Shown: positions 37,511 to 45,025 of the stretch, one piece after another
How positions within the stretch are numbered: the stretch's first letter is position 1
Layout: every line of letters begins with the position of its first letter
Assembly: GCF_002939385.1 (NCBI RefSeq)
Contig: NZ_MULI01000002.1
Coordinates: 1 to 64,000, forward strand
Direction of reading: 5' to 3'
Length of the DNA stretch: 64,000 nt
DNA from: Streptomyces sp. MH60
GTDB lineage: Bacteria > Actinomycetota > Actinomycetes > Streptomycetales > Streptomycetaceae
Notes under the pieces: generated by a model
The model's input: the letters and a program-made list of their open reading frames with translations, nothing else
What the model was told of the DNA's origin: nothing
Database searches by the model: none
Made by a program: the position numbers and the translations under genes

Positions 37511-37550
37511 GCGCGGTCCGCCGACCGTCGCGACGGCAGGCGGACCGCGC
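37511..37550 (-). terminator. Terminator of the MFS gene
   Basis: Perfect 12-base arms GCGCGGTCCGCC (37511-37522) and GGCGGACCGCGC (37539-37550) lie just beyond the MFS stop. The 16-base loop contains a small inner hairpin (CCGTCG/CGACGG). Confidence 0.75.
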
Positions 37551-37562
37551 CACGGACAGGCG

Positions 37563-38858
37563 CTATGCGATCTGCCGGCCCTTGGTCTCCGGGAGCCCCA
37601 GCACCCCGATGATCACCAGCACGTATCCGAGAGCCCCGACCCCCATCGCCGCCTTCAGCCCGAACGTGGAGGACAACGCCCCGACCAGGGAGGGGAAGAA
37701 CGCGGCGACTCCGCGGCCGAAGTTGTGGACGACACCGACTCCCGTGCCGCGCACCCGGCTGGGGAACAACTCGCTGAAGAACACGCCCGTCCCGGCCAGG
37801 GACCCGCACGCCGCCACTCCCAATGGCACGCCCAGCACCAGCAGCAGACTGTTGGCCCCCTGCGGTATCCAGGTGTACGCCACGACGCACACCACCCCGC
37901 TGACCGAGAACAGGATGAACGTGGGCCGGCGGCCGATCCAGTCGTGCAGGTGTCCGGCACAGACGTAGCCGAGGAAGCAGCCGGCGATGACGACGGAGAG
38001 GTAGCCACCGGTCCCGACGACCGTCAGCCCGCGCTCCGTGTGCAGATAGGACGGCAGCCAGGTGAACACGGCGAAGTACCCGCCCTGCACACCGATCCCG
38101 ACCAGAACCGCGAGCAGCGTGGTGCGCCGCAGGTCGCGGTGGAACAGGGCGGCGAGTCCGCTCCAGAGTGACGTGGTCCGCCCGGCGGCCCGCCGGCGGT
38201 TCTCCTTCGACGCGTCGGAGTCCTTCACGTTGCGCCGCACGAACAGCAGCGCGAAGGCCGGCAGGATCCCGAGGAAGAACAGGTAGCGCCAGGCATCCGG
38301 CCCGGCGTAACTGAAGATCAAGGTGTAGGCGAGAACGGCACAACCCCACCCGATCGCCCAGGAACTGTGGACATAGCCCAGAAGTCGGCCGCGCTGCTCG
38401 GCGGGGGCCACCTCGGCGATCAGTACAGCACCGGCCGCGAACTCACCGCCGAATCCGAGACCCTGAAAGCCCTTGAACACCAGCATCTGTTCGTAGTTCT
38501 GGGACAGGCCGGACAGCGCGGTGAACACCGCGAAGGTCGCGATGGTGATCATCAGGACCCGCACCCGGCCCAGCCGGTCCGACAGCAGTCCCGCCAGGGC
38601 CCCGCCGACCGCCGAGGCCAGCAGGGTCACCGTCATGATCCAGCCCGACTCCGTGGAGCTGAGGGAGAAGGCCGTGGCGATGGCCCCCAACGCCAGCGGA
38701 AGGGTGTTGAAGTCGAAGGCGTCCAGACCCCAACCCGCGAACCCGGCCCAGAACACGGGCCGGTGCTCCCGCGAGAGGGAGCGGTACCAACGAGGAGACC
38801 TCGCTTCCGGGGCCGCTGTGTCCGCCGACTCGGTTGAGGATGGCGACTGCGTCATCAT
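37563..38858 (-). CDS. MFS transporter, aromatic acid/sugar:H+ symporter type
   Basis: 431 residues with twelve predicted membrane helices. It carries the MFS signature LSDRLGRVRVL between helices 2 and 3 and the family features of metabolite:H+ symporters (GWGLDAFDFNTLPLAL, GFGGEFAAGAVLIAEVAPAEQRGRL, ELFPSRVRGTGVG). The D-A-F-D element in helix 1 is typical of the AAHS (benzoate/4-hydroxybenzoate/vanillate) and related sialate/sugar importers. It probably imports the acidic substrate of the surrounding catabolic island. It is transcribed alone on the minus strand and ends at a strong hairpin. The transporter class is firm; the substrate is inferred from class and neighbours. Confidence 0.88.
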   Translation of the reverse strand: MMTQSPSSTESADTAAPEARSPRWYRSLSREHRPVFWAGFAGWGLDAFDFNTLPLALGAIATAFSLSSTESGWIMTVTLLASAVGGALAGLLSDRLGRVRVLMITIATFAVFTALSGLSQNYEQMLVFKGFQGLGFGGEFAAGAVLIAEVAPAEQRGRLLGYVHSSWAIGWGCAVLAYTLIFSYAGPDAWRYLFFLGILPAFALLFVRRNVKDSDASKENRRRAAGRTTSLWSGLAALFHRDLRRTTLLAVLVGIGVQGGYFAVFTWLPSYLHTERGLTVVGTGGYLSVVIAGCFLGYVCAGHLHDWIGRRPTFILFSVSGVVCVVAYTWIPQGANSLLLVLGVPLGVAACGSLAGTGVFFSELFPSRVRGTGVGVVHNFGRGVAAFFPSLVGALSSTFGLKAAMGVGALGYVLVIIGVLGLPETKGRQIA

Positions 38859-39330
38859 GTGCTCCTGGAGGTCGGGCTCGAAAGGGCCGTCCCGGTGGTC
38901 CCGGTGACGAGGGGCCGTTCGGTGACCAGGCGGAGTCGTGGTCAGGGCCGAGTCCGCTGCTCCTTGTCTGCGCGCTGAGTTGAGACTCCTGTGAGGTGCT
39001 GCCCCGGTCTGCCGTTGGCGGGCCCGAGTGTGGTGGGCAGGGTGTTAAGTCACAGGAAATCGCGGCGCGGCCCACGGCGGCACGGGCGTCGCGCCGGCCC
39101 GCCCGGCGGGGCCGACCACGTGGGTGTCGCCGTGCCCTCCGCGAGGGCCGGGAGGAGAGGGCGCCCAGCGCCGCCGTCGGAGTCCCGCGTCGGTGATCCG
39201 TTCGGCCAGTGCCCGCATGCCGGCGGGGACGTCGGCGTTGGCCTCCCGGTCGACCGCCGCCCGCTCCCGGCCGTCGTCGACCTGGGCGACGGCCCCAGCT
39301 GTGCCCGGAAGCCGGGAGGAGGTGTCCGTT
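38859..39330 (-). other. Intergenic region with a decayed coding-like stretch
   Basis: This 472-base gap separates two minus-strand genes. Between about 39330 and a TAA near 39043 a minus-strand frame without a start shows strong third-position G/C bias and reads VAQVDDGRERAAVDREANADV then PAGMRALAERITDAGLR. It resembles a helical fragment of a real protein, but I cannot name the family. The rest must contain the MFS promoter; nothing else is recognisable. Confidence 0.3.
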
Positions 39331-40713
39331 TCAGTGCTGCGGCATCAAGGGGGACGGCGGCCGGGGGGAGCGGGTGTCCAGGAGGAAGTCGGCCCGGACG
39401 GCCACACCCGACTGCAGAAGTTTCTGGTGCACGACGGGGCTCCGGCCGGCGCAGGAGACCACCACGGTGATGTATCCCTCGGGCAGGCCGGTCACGGCGT
39501 ACTCGCCCTGGCCGTTCGTCGCGGTCCGCACCAGTTGGTGCCCCCGGGTGTCCATCACGGTCACGGCGGCGTGGTGGACGGGCCGGTGGTCGACGTCATG
39601 GACGCTGCCCTCCAGCATCGGGAGCGCCTCGCCGAAGTGGTGGTGGCGGTGGACCGGCAGCGCGGTCGGCGTGGGCGCCTCCAGGGACGGGTCCTCCACA
39701 GGCGGCTCGGGAACGTCCTCCTCGTCGTCGTCCGCCGCGCCGCGCGCCGCCTCGCGGTGGTGCCGCCACGCGTCGAGACCCAGCAGGGCGAGACCCGCCG
39801 CCACCCATGCGCACAGCACGAGGACCGGCCTCAGGACGCCCGCGCCGTCGAAGTACAGGACACCCTTCAGGGCGTCCACCGCGTTGCCGAGCGGCATGAA
39901 GAGGTGCAGGTCCTGGAAGAACGTGGGCAGCAGGGGGATGGGCGCCACGCCGCTGGTGGGGACGCTCAACACGATGAACAGGCCCATGCCCACCAGGGGG
40001 AAGAACTGCTTGGTGAAGGGCGCGACCCCCGCGGAGAACGTGGCCACGGCAGCGGTGAGCAGACAACCGATCACCAGGGCCGAGGGCTCGTTCGGAAGGT
40101 AGTCCAGCCAGACGCCGACGAGGTACCCCACGGTGCCGAACAGCGCCGAGACACCCGCGATCGTGATCAGCTTCCTGCGGCGGTTGAAGGTCACCGCCCG
40201 CAGCAGGGTCGTCGCGAGGATGTAACCGGGGACGCTCCACGCGACTCCGAGATAGACCAGAGTCGTGCCGTTCCGGTCCTCGCGCACGGTGGGCGCCACG
40301 TCCTCCACCGTGAGCTTCTGGTGGTCGTGGGCCGAGAGCCGGGTGAACCCCTGGGTCAGGGCCTGCTCCAGGGACATGCCGTTGGCCTGCGCCATGTAGA
40401 GCACGCTGTGTGTCCCCTCGACGGCGTAACCCGCCACCGCGTCTCGTTCCAGCACCGCCTGTCGGGCCTCACGGGCGTCCGCCACGGCGGTGACGTCGTA
40501 GCCGCCGGGATGTTCGTGCCGCAGCGCGGTGTCGACCTGGCGTTCCAGGGCCGGCTGGGCCACGACGACCTTCGTGTGGTGCGGCTGGGGGGCGTGAAAG
40601 GCGGCCGAGAAGCAGAACAGGAGGCCGAGGAAGAGCACGGTCGGGAACATCAGCATCTCGGCCAGATGCTTGGCCCGCGATACGCCCCGGGGGCCCTCCA
40701 TCCGGTGCTTCAC
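39331..40713 (-). CDS. YhgE/Pip-like ABC-2 type permease with C-terminal carboxypeptidase-regulatory-like domain
   Basis: 460 residues from GTG 40713. One N-terminal helix (EMLMFPTVLFLGLLFCFSAAF) is followed by an extracytoplasmic domain of ~130 residues, then about five more helices (VAWSVPGYILATTLL ... VLVLCAWVAAGLALLGL). This is the layout of ABC-2/YhgE-like membrane proteins. After an acidic linker, residues ~370-445 form a CarboxypepD_reg-like beta-sandwich (LEGSVHDVDHRPVHHAAVTV ... GQGEYAVTGLPEGYITVVVS). The GTG overlaps the stop of a 39-codon ORF (GTGA). The TetR gene is divergent, with a clear palindrome between them, so it is probably TetR-regulated. Export or resistance is the likely role; no ATPase gene is adjacent. 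An ATG at 40701 is an alternative start. Confidence 0.75.
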   Translation of the reverse strand: MKHRMEGPRGVSRAKHLAEMLMFPTVLFLGLLFCFSAAFHAPQPHHTKVVVAQPALERQVDTALRHEHPGGYDVTAVADAREARQAVLERDAVAGYAVEGTHSVLYMAQANGMSLEQALTQGFTRLSAHDHQKLTVEDVAPTVREDRNGTTLVYLGVAWSVPGYILATTLLRAVTFNRRRKLITIAGVSALFGTVGYLVGVWLDYLPNEPSALVIGCLLTAAVATFSAGVAPFTKQFFPLVGMGLFIVLSVPTSGVAPIPLLPTFFQDLHLFMPLGNAVDALKGVLYFDGAGVLRPVLVLCAWVAAGLALLGLDAWRHHREAARGAADDDEEDVPEPPVEDPSLEAPTPTALPVHRHHHFGEALPMLEGSVHDVDHRPVHHAAVTVMDTRGHQLVRTATNGQGEYAVTGLPEGYITVVVSCAGRSPVVHQKLLQSGVAVRADFLLDTRSPRPPSPLMPQH

Positions 40714-40829
40714 AGCCCCACCACCCGCATGCCGCCGACCTGCCCGCGACCGGATCTCCGCGGCATCGCGCCTGCGGGCCCTCCTGCCCCGCGCTCCGTG
40801 ATCGTCCCCGGCAGTGCGGCCAGTTCCAT
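40710..40829 (-). CDS. Possible 39-residue leader protein coupled to the YhgE-like gene
   Basis: The ATG at 40829 has a strong GGAGG site (GTGGAGGGGCGTC then ATG). The 39-codon frame (MELAALPGTITERGAGGPAG ... GGMRVVGL) ends in a TGA that overlaps the GTG start of the permease (GTGA). Third positions are mostly G or C, whereas the long upstream extension of the permease frame across the same bases has poor codon bias. That supports this ORF over the extension. It could be a real microprotein or a translational-coupling leader. No family is recognised. Confidence 0.45.
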   Translation of the reverse strand: MELAALPGTITERGAGGPAGAMPRRSGRGQVGGMRVVGL

Positions 40830-40878
40830 GACGCCCCTCCACGTACTCCGCGCTCGGCCGTCGCCGTAGCGTCGGTCC

Positions 40879-40904
40879 ATTAATGAACCGATCGGATCAC
40901 TAAT
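40879..40904. promoter_or_regulatory. Operator palindrome between YhgE-like and TetR genes
   Basis: A 26-base imperfect palindrome with arms ATTAATGA and TCACTAAT flanks a CCGATCGG core; eleven of thirteen base pairs match. It lies 41 bases upstream of the tetR ATG and 50 bases upstream of the 39-codon ORF, where a TetR repressor of both directions would bind. Confidence 0.75.
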
Positions 40905-40945
40905 ACGTGGGGACCTTACGCGTACCGACCGGTACAGTCAAAGCC

Positions 40946-41515
40946 ATGCCCCGCCCCGTCAATGTCGCCAAACGAACCGAACTGCTGCAGCAGGTGGTGT
41001 CCCATCTGCAACAGCACGGTGTCGCGCAGATGTCGTTGAGCCCGCTCGCCGAGGCCGTCGGCACCACCAAGCGCATGCTCCTGTACTACTTCGGCAGCCG
41101 GGAGAACCTGCTGGCGCAGGCACTGCTCGCGAACCGTCCCGACGCCCACGCGATGTTCGAGGACGTCCATGACCACGCCGGCCTCCGGCGGGCCGCACAC
41201 GCCCTGTGGGAGACGATGACCGCTGGGGAGCAGGCCGGCGCGGTGCGCATGCTGCTGCAACTGCTGAGCCTGGCCACGACGGATCCGCGGCAGTACGGCG
41301 ACCTCGCCGCCGACACCGTCGAGACGATGGTCGCCCCGATCGCCGCCGCCTACATCCGGCTGGGTCACCCGCCGGAGCAGGCACGGGCCGGCGCCACACT
41401 GCTCGTCTCCGGGCTGCGTGGGCTGTGCCAGGACCGTCTGGTGACCCACGACGTCGCACGGACCGATGCCGCGGCCCGTCGGCTCATCGACGGCGCGACC
41501 GTGGCGCACGGATGA
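40946..41515 (+). CDS. TetR-family transcriptional regulator
   Basis: 189 residues from ATG 40946. The N-terminal helix-turn-helix is clear (about 10-55: ELLQQVVSHLQQHGVAQMSL, then AVGTTKRMLLYYFGSRENLL). The C-terminal helical ligand domain contains MLLQLLSLATTDPRQYGDLA and ARAGATLLVSGLRGLCQDRL. It is divergent from the YhgE-like permease with a 26-base palindrome in the gap, which strongly suggests autorepression and control of the permease. The ligand is presumably the compound exported or sensed by the permease system; it cannot be predicted. Confidence 0.9.
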   Translation: MPRPVNVAKRTELLQQVVSHLQQHGVAQMSLSPLAEAVGTTKRMLLYYFGSRENLLAQALLANRPDAHAMFEDVHDHAGLRRAAHALWETMTAGEQAGAVRMLLQLLSLATTDPRQYGDLAADTVETMVAPIAAAYIRLGHPPEQARAGATLLVSGLRGLCQDRLVTHDVARTDAAARRLIDGATVAHG

Positions 41516-41568
41516 CAGTCCGGCGTACGCCGCCGTCTCGCTCGGCCGGGAGACGGGTCCGCACGTGC

Positions 41569-42153
41569 TCAGACGGCGGCGTCCACCGCGGCCGGCGGCT
41601 CGCCGAGGTCGAGATCGAGGTCCATCACCCGGTGGAAGCGGGTGAGGGCGTTCCAGAGGCTGACGGACATGACGAACTCCACCAGAGCCGGAGGCTCGAA
41701 GGCGTCCCGCACCTGTGCCAGCAACTCGGGATCGACGCCGGTCACACCGGCGTCCCTGCCGGTCACCGGTATGTCGAGCGTCAGCGCACGAGTGAACCGC
41801 AGGGCGAGCTGCTCGATGCCGGAGAACGAGGCGAAGTCCCCGGCCGCCAGCCGCTCCAGGTCGGCCTCGGTGATGCCCTTGCGCAGGGCGGAGTAGCAGC
41901 GGTGACTCGCCGAGTACCGGCAGTGGTTCAGCAACGACACGTAGACGGCGGTGAGTTCCTTGACGCGCCCGTCCAACGCACCGGGACCGGTCACCGAGCG
42001 GATGAAGGGCAGGTACGTCGAGAACATCCCGGGACAGTTGGCGATGGCCAGCCAGGTGTTGAGCAGCGTGCCGAACGACTCCTCGCCCGCCTCGATCAGG
42101 GGGAGATCGGCCGCGTCCACGCGTGCCTTGGGAACCAACGGTACGAGTGCCAT
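41569..42153 (-). CDS. Carboxymuconolactone decarboxylase / AhpD-like family protein
   Basis: 194 residues from ATG 42153 with GAGGAGGG upstream. The all-helical CMD/AhpD fold is recognisable in FIRSVTGPGALDGRVKELTAVYVSLLNHCRYSASHRC and in FEPPALVEFVMSVSLWNALTRFHR. The AhpD peroxidase motif CxxC...H appears as C-R-Y-S-x3-H, so the second catalytic Cys is Ser and disulfide peroxidase activity is unlikely. It is closer to the decarboxylase-like or uncharacterised members frequent in aromatic and amine catabolic clusters. It is the last gene of a minus-strand operon after the SDR and hydroxyacid dehydrogenase genes. Confidence 0.8.
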   Translation of the reverse strand: MALVPLVPKARVDAADLPLIEAGEESFGTLLNTWLAIANCPGMFSTYLPFIRSVTGPGALDGRVKELTAVYVSLLNHCRYSASHRCYSALRKGITEADLERLAAGDFASFSGIEQLALRFTRALTLDIPVTGRDAGVTGVDPELLAQVRDAFEPPALVEFVMSVSLWNALTRFHRVMDLDLDLGEPPAAVDAAV

Positions 42154-42242
42154 GTCAGCACCCTCCTCGTATCAGATGGGGTCCGGCCCGCACGGGTCTG
42201 CGCGCACGGGTCGGACGGGGGTGGTGGATGGAGCCGCGGGGG

Positions 42243-43106
42243 TCAGTCCCCGCGCAGCACTTCGGCGATGGACGCCCAGTCGTGGTCGGCCATGCCCCGG
42301 CCGACGGCCGTTTCGAAGGTCTCGCGCAGCGCGGACAGCGTGGGCAGCTCCAGTCCGGCCGACGCGGCCGCGGCCCCGGCCAGAGACAGGTCCTTGCTGC
42401 CGAGCGCGGTGCGGAAGCCGGCGGGCAGGTACACGCGGTCCGCCATCGCCCTGCCGTAGCCCTCGTACACCGCACCAGGGAACACGGTCCCGACGATCAG
42501 CTCGTGCAGGTCGTGCGCGTCGACTCCGTGCCGCTCCGCCAGAGTGAAGCCCTCCGCCATCGCCTCCAGCGCGTGGATGATCAGGAGGTTCGTGGTGATC
42601 TTGACGACGTTGGCCTGCCACGGCCGGTCGCCCACCTGCCAGGTGCGCCGGCCGAGCGAGGAGAACACAGGCCGCAGCGACTCGATCAGAGCGCTGTCCC
42701 CGGCGGCGAGGAGATTGAGCTGCCCCGCCTCCGCCACCGACGGCCGCCCCAGCACCGGGACCGCCAGATAGCGGACCCCGGCCACCATGTGACGCTCGGC
42801 CAGGGCGCGACCGGCGTCGACCGAGATGGTCGACATCCCGACATGGACGGCGTCCGGCCCCGCCTGGGCCAGCACCGACTCGTCGAACACCTCGGCCACG
42901 GCGGTGTCGTCGGACAGCACCGACAGCACCGGCCCGGCGGCGAACAACTCGGCGACGGTGCCGGCGCGCTCGGCACCCAGCGCCACGAGTTCGTCGACGG
43001 CCTCGGGCGAGCGGTTCCAGACCGTCACCCCATGCCCTTCCGTGAGCAGGCGGCGGGCCATGCCGCGGCCCATGTTGCCGAGACCGGCAATCGACACGTG
43101 TGTCAC
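42243..43106 (-). CDS. NAD(P)-dependent beta-hydroxyacid dehydrogenase (3-HIBDH family)
   Basis: 287 residues from GTG 43106, four bases after AGGAG; the frame extends to a GTG at 43127 without a site. A Rossmann motif (VSIAGLGNMGRGMARRLL) and NRS cofactor loop (VWNRSPEA) are followed by the family substrate loop (MSTISVDAGRAL) and the catalytic-Lys helix (ANVVKITTNLLIIHALEAMAEG). Such enzymes oxidise beta-hydroxyacids or reduce the semialdehyde. It follows the SDR gene by 31 bases, so they are co-transcribed, and precedes the CMD-like gene. A broken homologue sits at 29770-30008 beside the aldehyde dehydrogenase. Confidence 0.88.
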   Translation of the reverse strand: MTHVSIAGLGNMGRGMARRLLTEGHGVTVWNRSPEAVDELVALGAERAGTVAELFAAGPVLSVLSDDTAVAEVFDESVLAQAGPDAVHVGMSTISVDAGRALAERHMVAGVRYLAVPVLGRPSVAEAGQLNLLAAGDSALIESLRPVFSSLGRRTWQVGDRPWQANVVKITTNLLIIHALEAMAEGFTLAERHGVDAHDLHELIVGTVFPGAVYEGYGRAMADRVYLPAGFRTALGSKDLSLAGAAAASAGLELPTLSALRETFETAVGRGMADHDWASIAEVLRGD

Positions 43107-43137
43107 ACGAAGCTCCTCACTCGCCACTTACCGGCCG

Positions 43138-43944
43138 TCAGATGACGGACTTGCCGAGCCCGCCGTCGACCTGGAGGGTCTGGCCGGTCACGTACGAGGA
43201 GAGGTCCGAGGCCAGGAACAGGGCGGCGGCCGCGATCTCCTCGGGGCGGCCCCAGCGGCCCAGCCGGATACCGAGGTTCTCGACCATCCCGTCCCGCACC
43301 TGCTCCGGCGTGATGTTCTTCGCCTTCGCGGTGGCCGCGTGCCGGTCGTGCCAGACCTGGGTCAGGGTCATGCCCGGCGAGATGCCGTTCACGAGGACAC
43401 CGTGGGGGGCCGCCTCGGCGGCAAGGTAGCTGGTCAGGGCGACGACGGCACCGTTCACCACCGCGGCGACACCGATGTTGGGAACGAGCACGTGCGCCGC
43501 CATGCCCGCGACGTTGATGATGCGCCCCGTGCCGCCCTTCTCGATGAGGGGCAGCGCGGCGCGGGCGACCCGGTGGTAACCGACGGTCTTGGCGTTGAGC
43601 GCCTCGCTCACGACCGCCTCGTCCGCTTCCGCCAGCGGGCTCACGGCCAGCAGCGGTGCCGCGCAGTTGATCACGATGTCCAGCCGGCCCTGCCACTCCT
43701 GCACCTGGCGCAGCGCGTCGGCCACCGCGTCGTCCTCGTTGACGTCGGCGACCACGGAACGCACGCGGCCGTCGCCGACCGCCGCGATCTGCCGCTCGGC
43801 GGCGTCCAGCTTCGCCTTGGTGCGCCCCAGTACGGCCACCGCGGCGCCCTGTGCGTGCAGGGCCTCGGCCATGGCGAGGCCGAGACCGCTGCCGCCTCCC
43901 GTCACCAGTGCCGTCCGTCCGTCCAGTCGAATCCCAAGAGTCAT
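43138..43944 (-). CDS. SDR-family oxidoreductase with atypical active site
   Basis: 268 residues from ATG 43944 (GGAG nine bases upstream; other in-frame starts lie further out). The nucleotide-binding TGGGSGLG motif (15-22), ADVN, and the INC (NAG-like) segment are normal for classical SDRs, as is the C-terminal VLVNGISPGM ... YVTGQTLQVDGG. At the active site the expected Ser is Ala146 (INVAGMAA) and the YxxxK pair appears as A160-x3-N164 (VAAVVNGAV). The canonical Ser-Tyr-Lys triad is therefore missing. It may use other residues, or be a non-catalytic or binding member. It heads a minus-strand operon divergent from the MetF/LigM operon, sharing its promoter region. Confidence 0.85.
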   Translation of the reverse strand: MTLGIRLDGRTALVTGGGSGLGLAMAEALHAQGAAVAVLGRTKAKLDAAERQIAAVGDGRVRSVVADVNEDDAVADALRQVQEWQGRLDIVINCAAPLLAVSPLAEADEAVVSEALNAKTVGYHRVARAALPLIEKGGTGRIINVAGMAAHVLVPNIGVAAVVNGAVVALTSYLAAEAAPHGVLVNGISPGMTLTQVWHDRHAATAKAKNITPEQVRDGMVENLGIRLGRWGRPEEIAAAALFLASDLSSYVTGQTLQVDGGLGKSVI

Positions 43945-44033
43945 TGCTGAGGTCTCCATTCGCGGATTGCTTGCGCGGTGGTTCGGCACCGCCACTGCGA
44001 GCGTCTCCGCGGAGCGCTCGGGCGGCAAGACCG

Positions 44034-44082
44034 GCTAACGGATCCGCTAACTCCGCGTGGATTCGATTAACAAGTGGCTAAC
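44034..44082. promoter_or_regulatory. Direct repeats in the SDR / MetF divergent promoter
   Basis: Hexamers GCTAAC at 44034, 44046 and 44077 and ATTAAC at 44066 lie in the same orientation within 49 bases; the last two are 11 bases apart, the periodicity often used by SARP regulators. The octamer GATTAACA (44065-44072) recurs at 51138-51145, upstream of the bicupin, and inverted at 47932-47939, upstream of the SARP gene. This is a candidate recognition element for the island's SARP-type regulator. Confidence 0.4.
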
Positions 44083-44173
44083 GTCCCCTGCCCTAAGGTC
44101 ACTCGCATTCTCTCCGGTGTGCACCGCATGAGGGACCCCGATGTGCCCCAGCTCAAGAAGGCGGAGAACCGCA

Positions 44174-45025
44174 ATGGCGCATTCTGCTGACCCGGAACTT
44201 TCGGTCGACGAGCTCGTCCGTAATTCGAGCATCGAGATAGTCCCGCTGAAAGGCGCGCAGGAGAAGGTGGACGCCGTACCCGTCGGCACCACCGTCAGCG
44301 TGACCTGTTCTCCCCGGTTCGGTCTTGCGCGCACACTCGATCACGTCGCCGCGGCGTGCCGCTCCGGGCACCGGGTCGTGCCGCACCTGGCGGCACGCAT
44401 GGTGGAGGACCGGGCCGCGCTCCGCGACTTCGTGCGAGGGGTGACCGATCTCGGGGTCGAGGAGCTCTTCGTCATCGGCGGCGACGGCGAGAAGCCCGTC
44501 GGCCGGTTCAGCGAGGCCGCGGAAATCCTGGAAGAACTGGTCGAGTTCGACCACGGCCTGTCCCGGATCGGCGTCGGCTGCTACCCGGAAGGGCATCCGA
44601 AGATCGCCGACGACGTGCTCTTCGAGGCACTGCTGCGCAAGCAGCAGCACGCCGACTACATGGTCAGTCAACTGTGCTTCGACGCCTCCGCACTGGCCGG
44701 CTGGCTGCGGTCGGCCCGCGAACGCGGCGTCACCCTGCCCTTGCGCATGGGCGTCGCGGCCCCGCTGCAGATCAGGAAACTGATCGAACTCTCGGTCAAG
44801 ATCGGGGTTGGTCAGTCACTGCGATTCTTGTCCAAACAGCACGGAATGGTCGGCAATCTGCTGCTCGGACGCGCCTATGAGCCGTTGGATCTGCTGCTGG
44901 CCGTTCGAGAGGAAATCTCCTTCACCGATCTCTCGGTGGAAGGACTGCATCTCTTCTCCTTCAACCAGGTCGACACCACGCTCGACTGGTTGTACCGCGC
45001 GAGCGGTGTGGAGAAGGCCGGCTGA
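44174..45025 (+). CDS. metF: Methylenetetrahydrofolate reductase-like protein
   Basis: 283 residues from ATG 44174, seven bases after GGAG. The TIM-barrel MTHFR landmarks are recognisable: the early Glu (SIEIVPLKGA), HLAARMV, LFVIGGDGEKPVG for flavin binding, and GCYPEGHP. It interconverts 5-methyl- and 5,10-methylene-tetrahydrofolate. In this operon it would run in the oxidative direction, taking the methyl group loaded by the LigM-like protein. Its stop overlaps the next start (TGATG), so translation is coupled. A metF-type gene beside ligM is also the arrangement known in Sphingobium sp. SYK-6. It is a divergent relative rather than the biosynthetic enzyme; the flavin dependence is assumed. 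Confidence 0.85.
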   Translation: MAHSADPELSVDELVRNSSIEIVPLKGAQEKVDAVPVGTTVSVTCSPRFGLARTLDHVAAACRSGHRVVPHLAARMVEDRAALRDFVRGVTDLGVEELFVIGGDGEKPVGRFSEAAEILEELVEFDHGLSRIGVGCYPEGHPKIADDVLFEALLRKQQHADYMVSQLCFDASALAGWLRSARERGVTLPLRMGVAAPLQIRKLIELSVKIGVGQSLRFLSKQHGMVGNLLLGRAYEPLDLLLAVREEISFTDLSVEGLHLFSFNQVDTTLDWLYRASGVEKAG

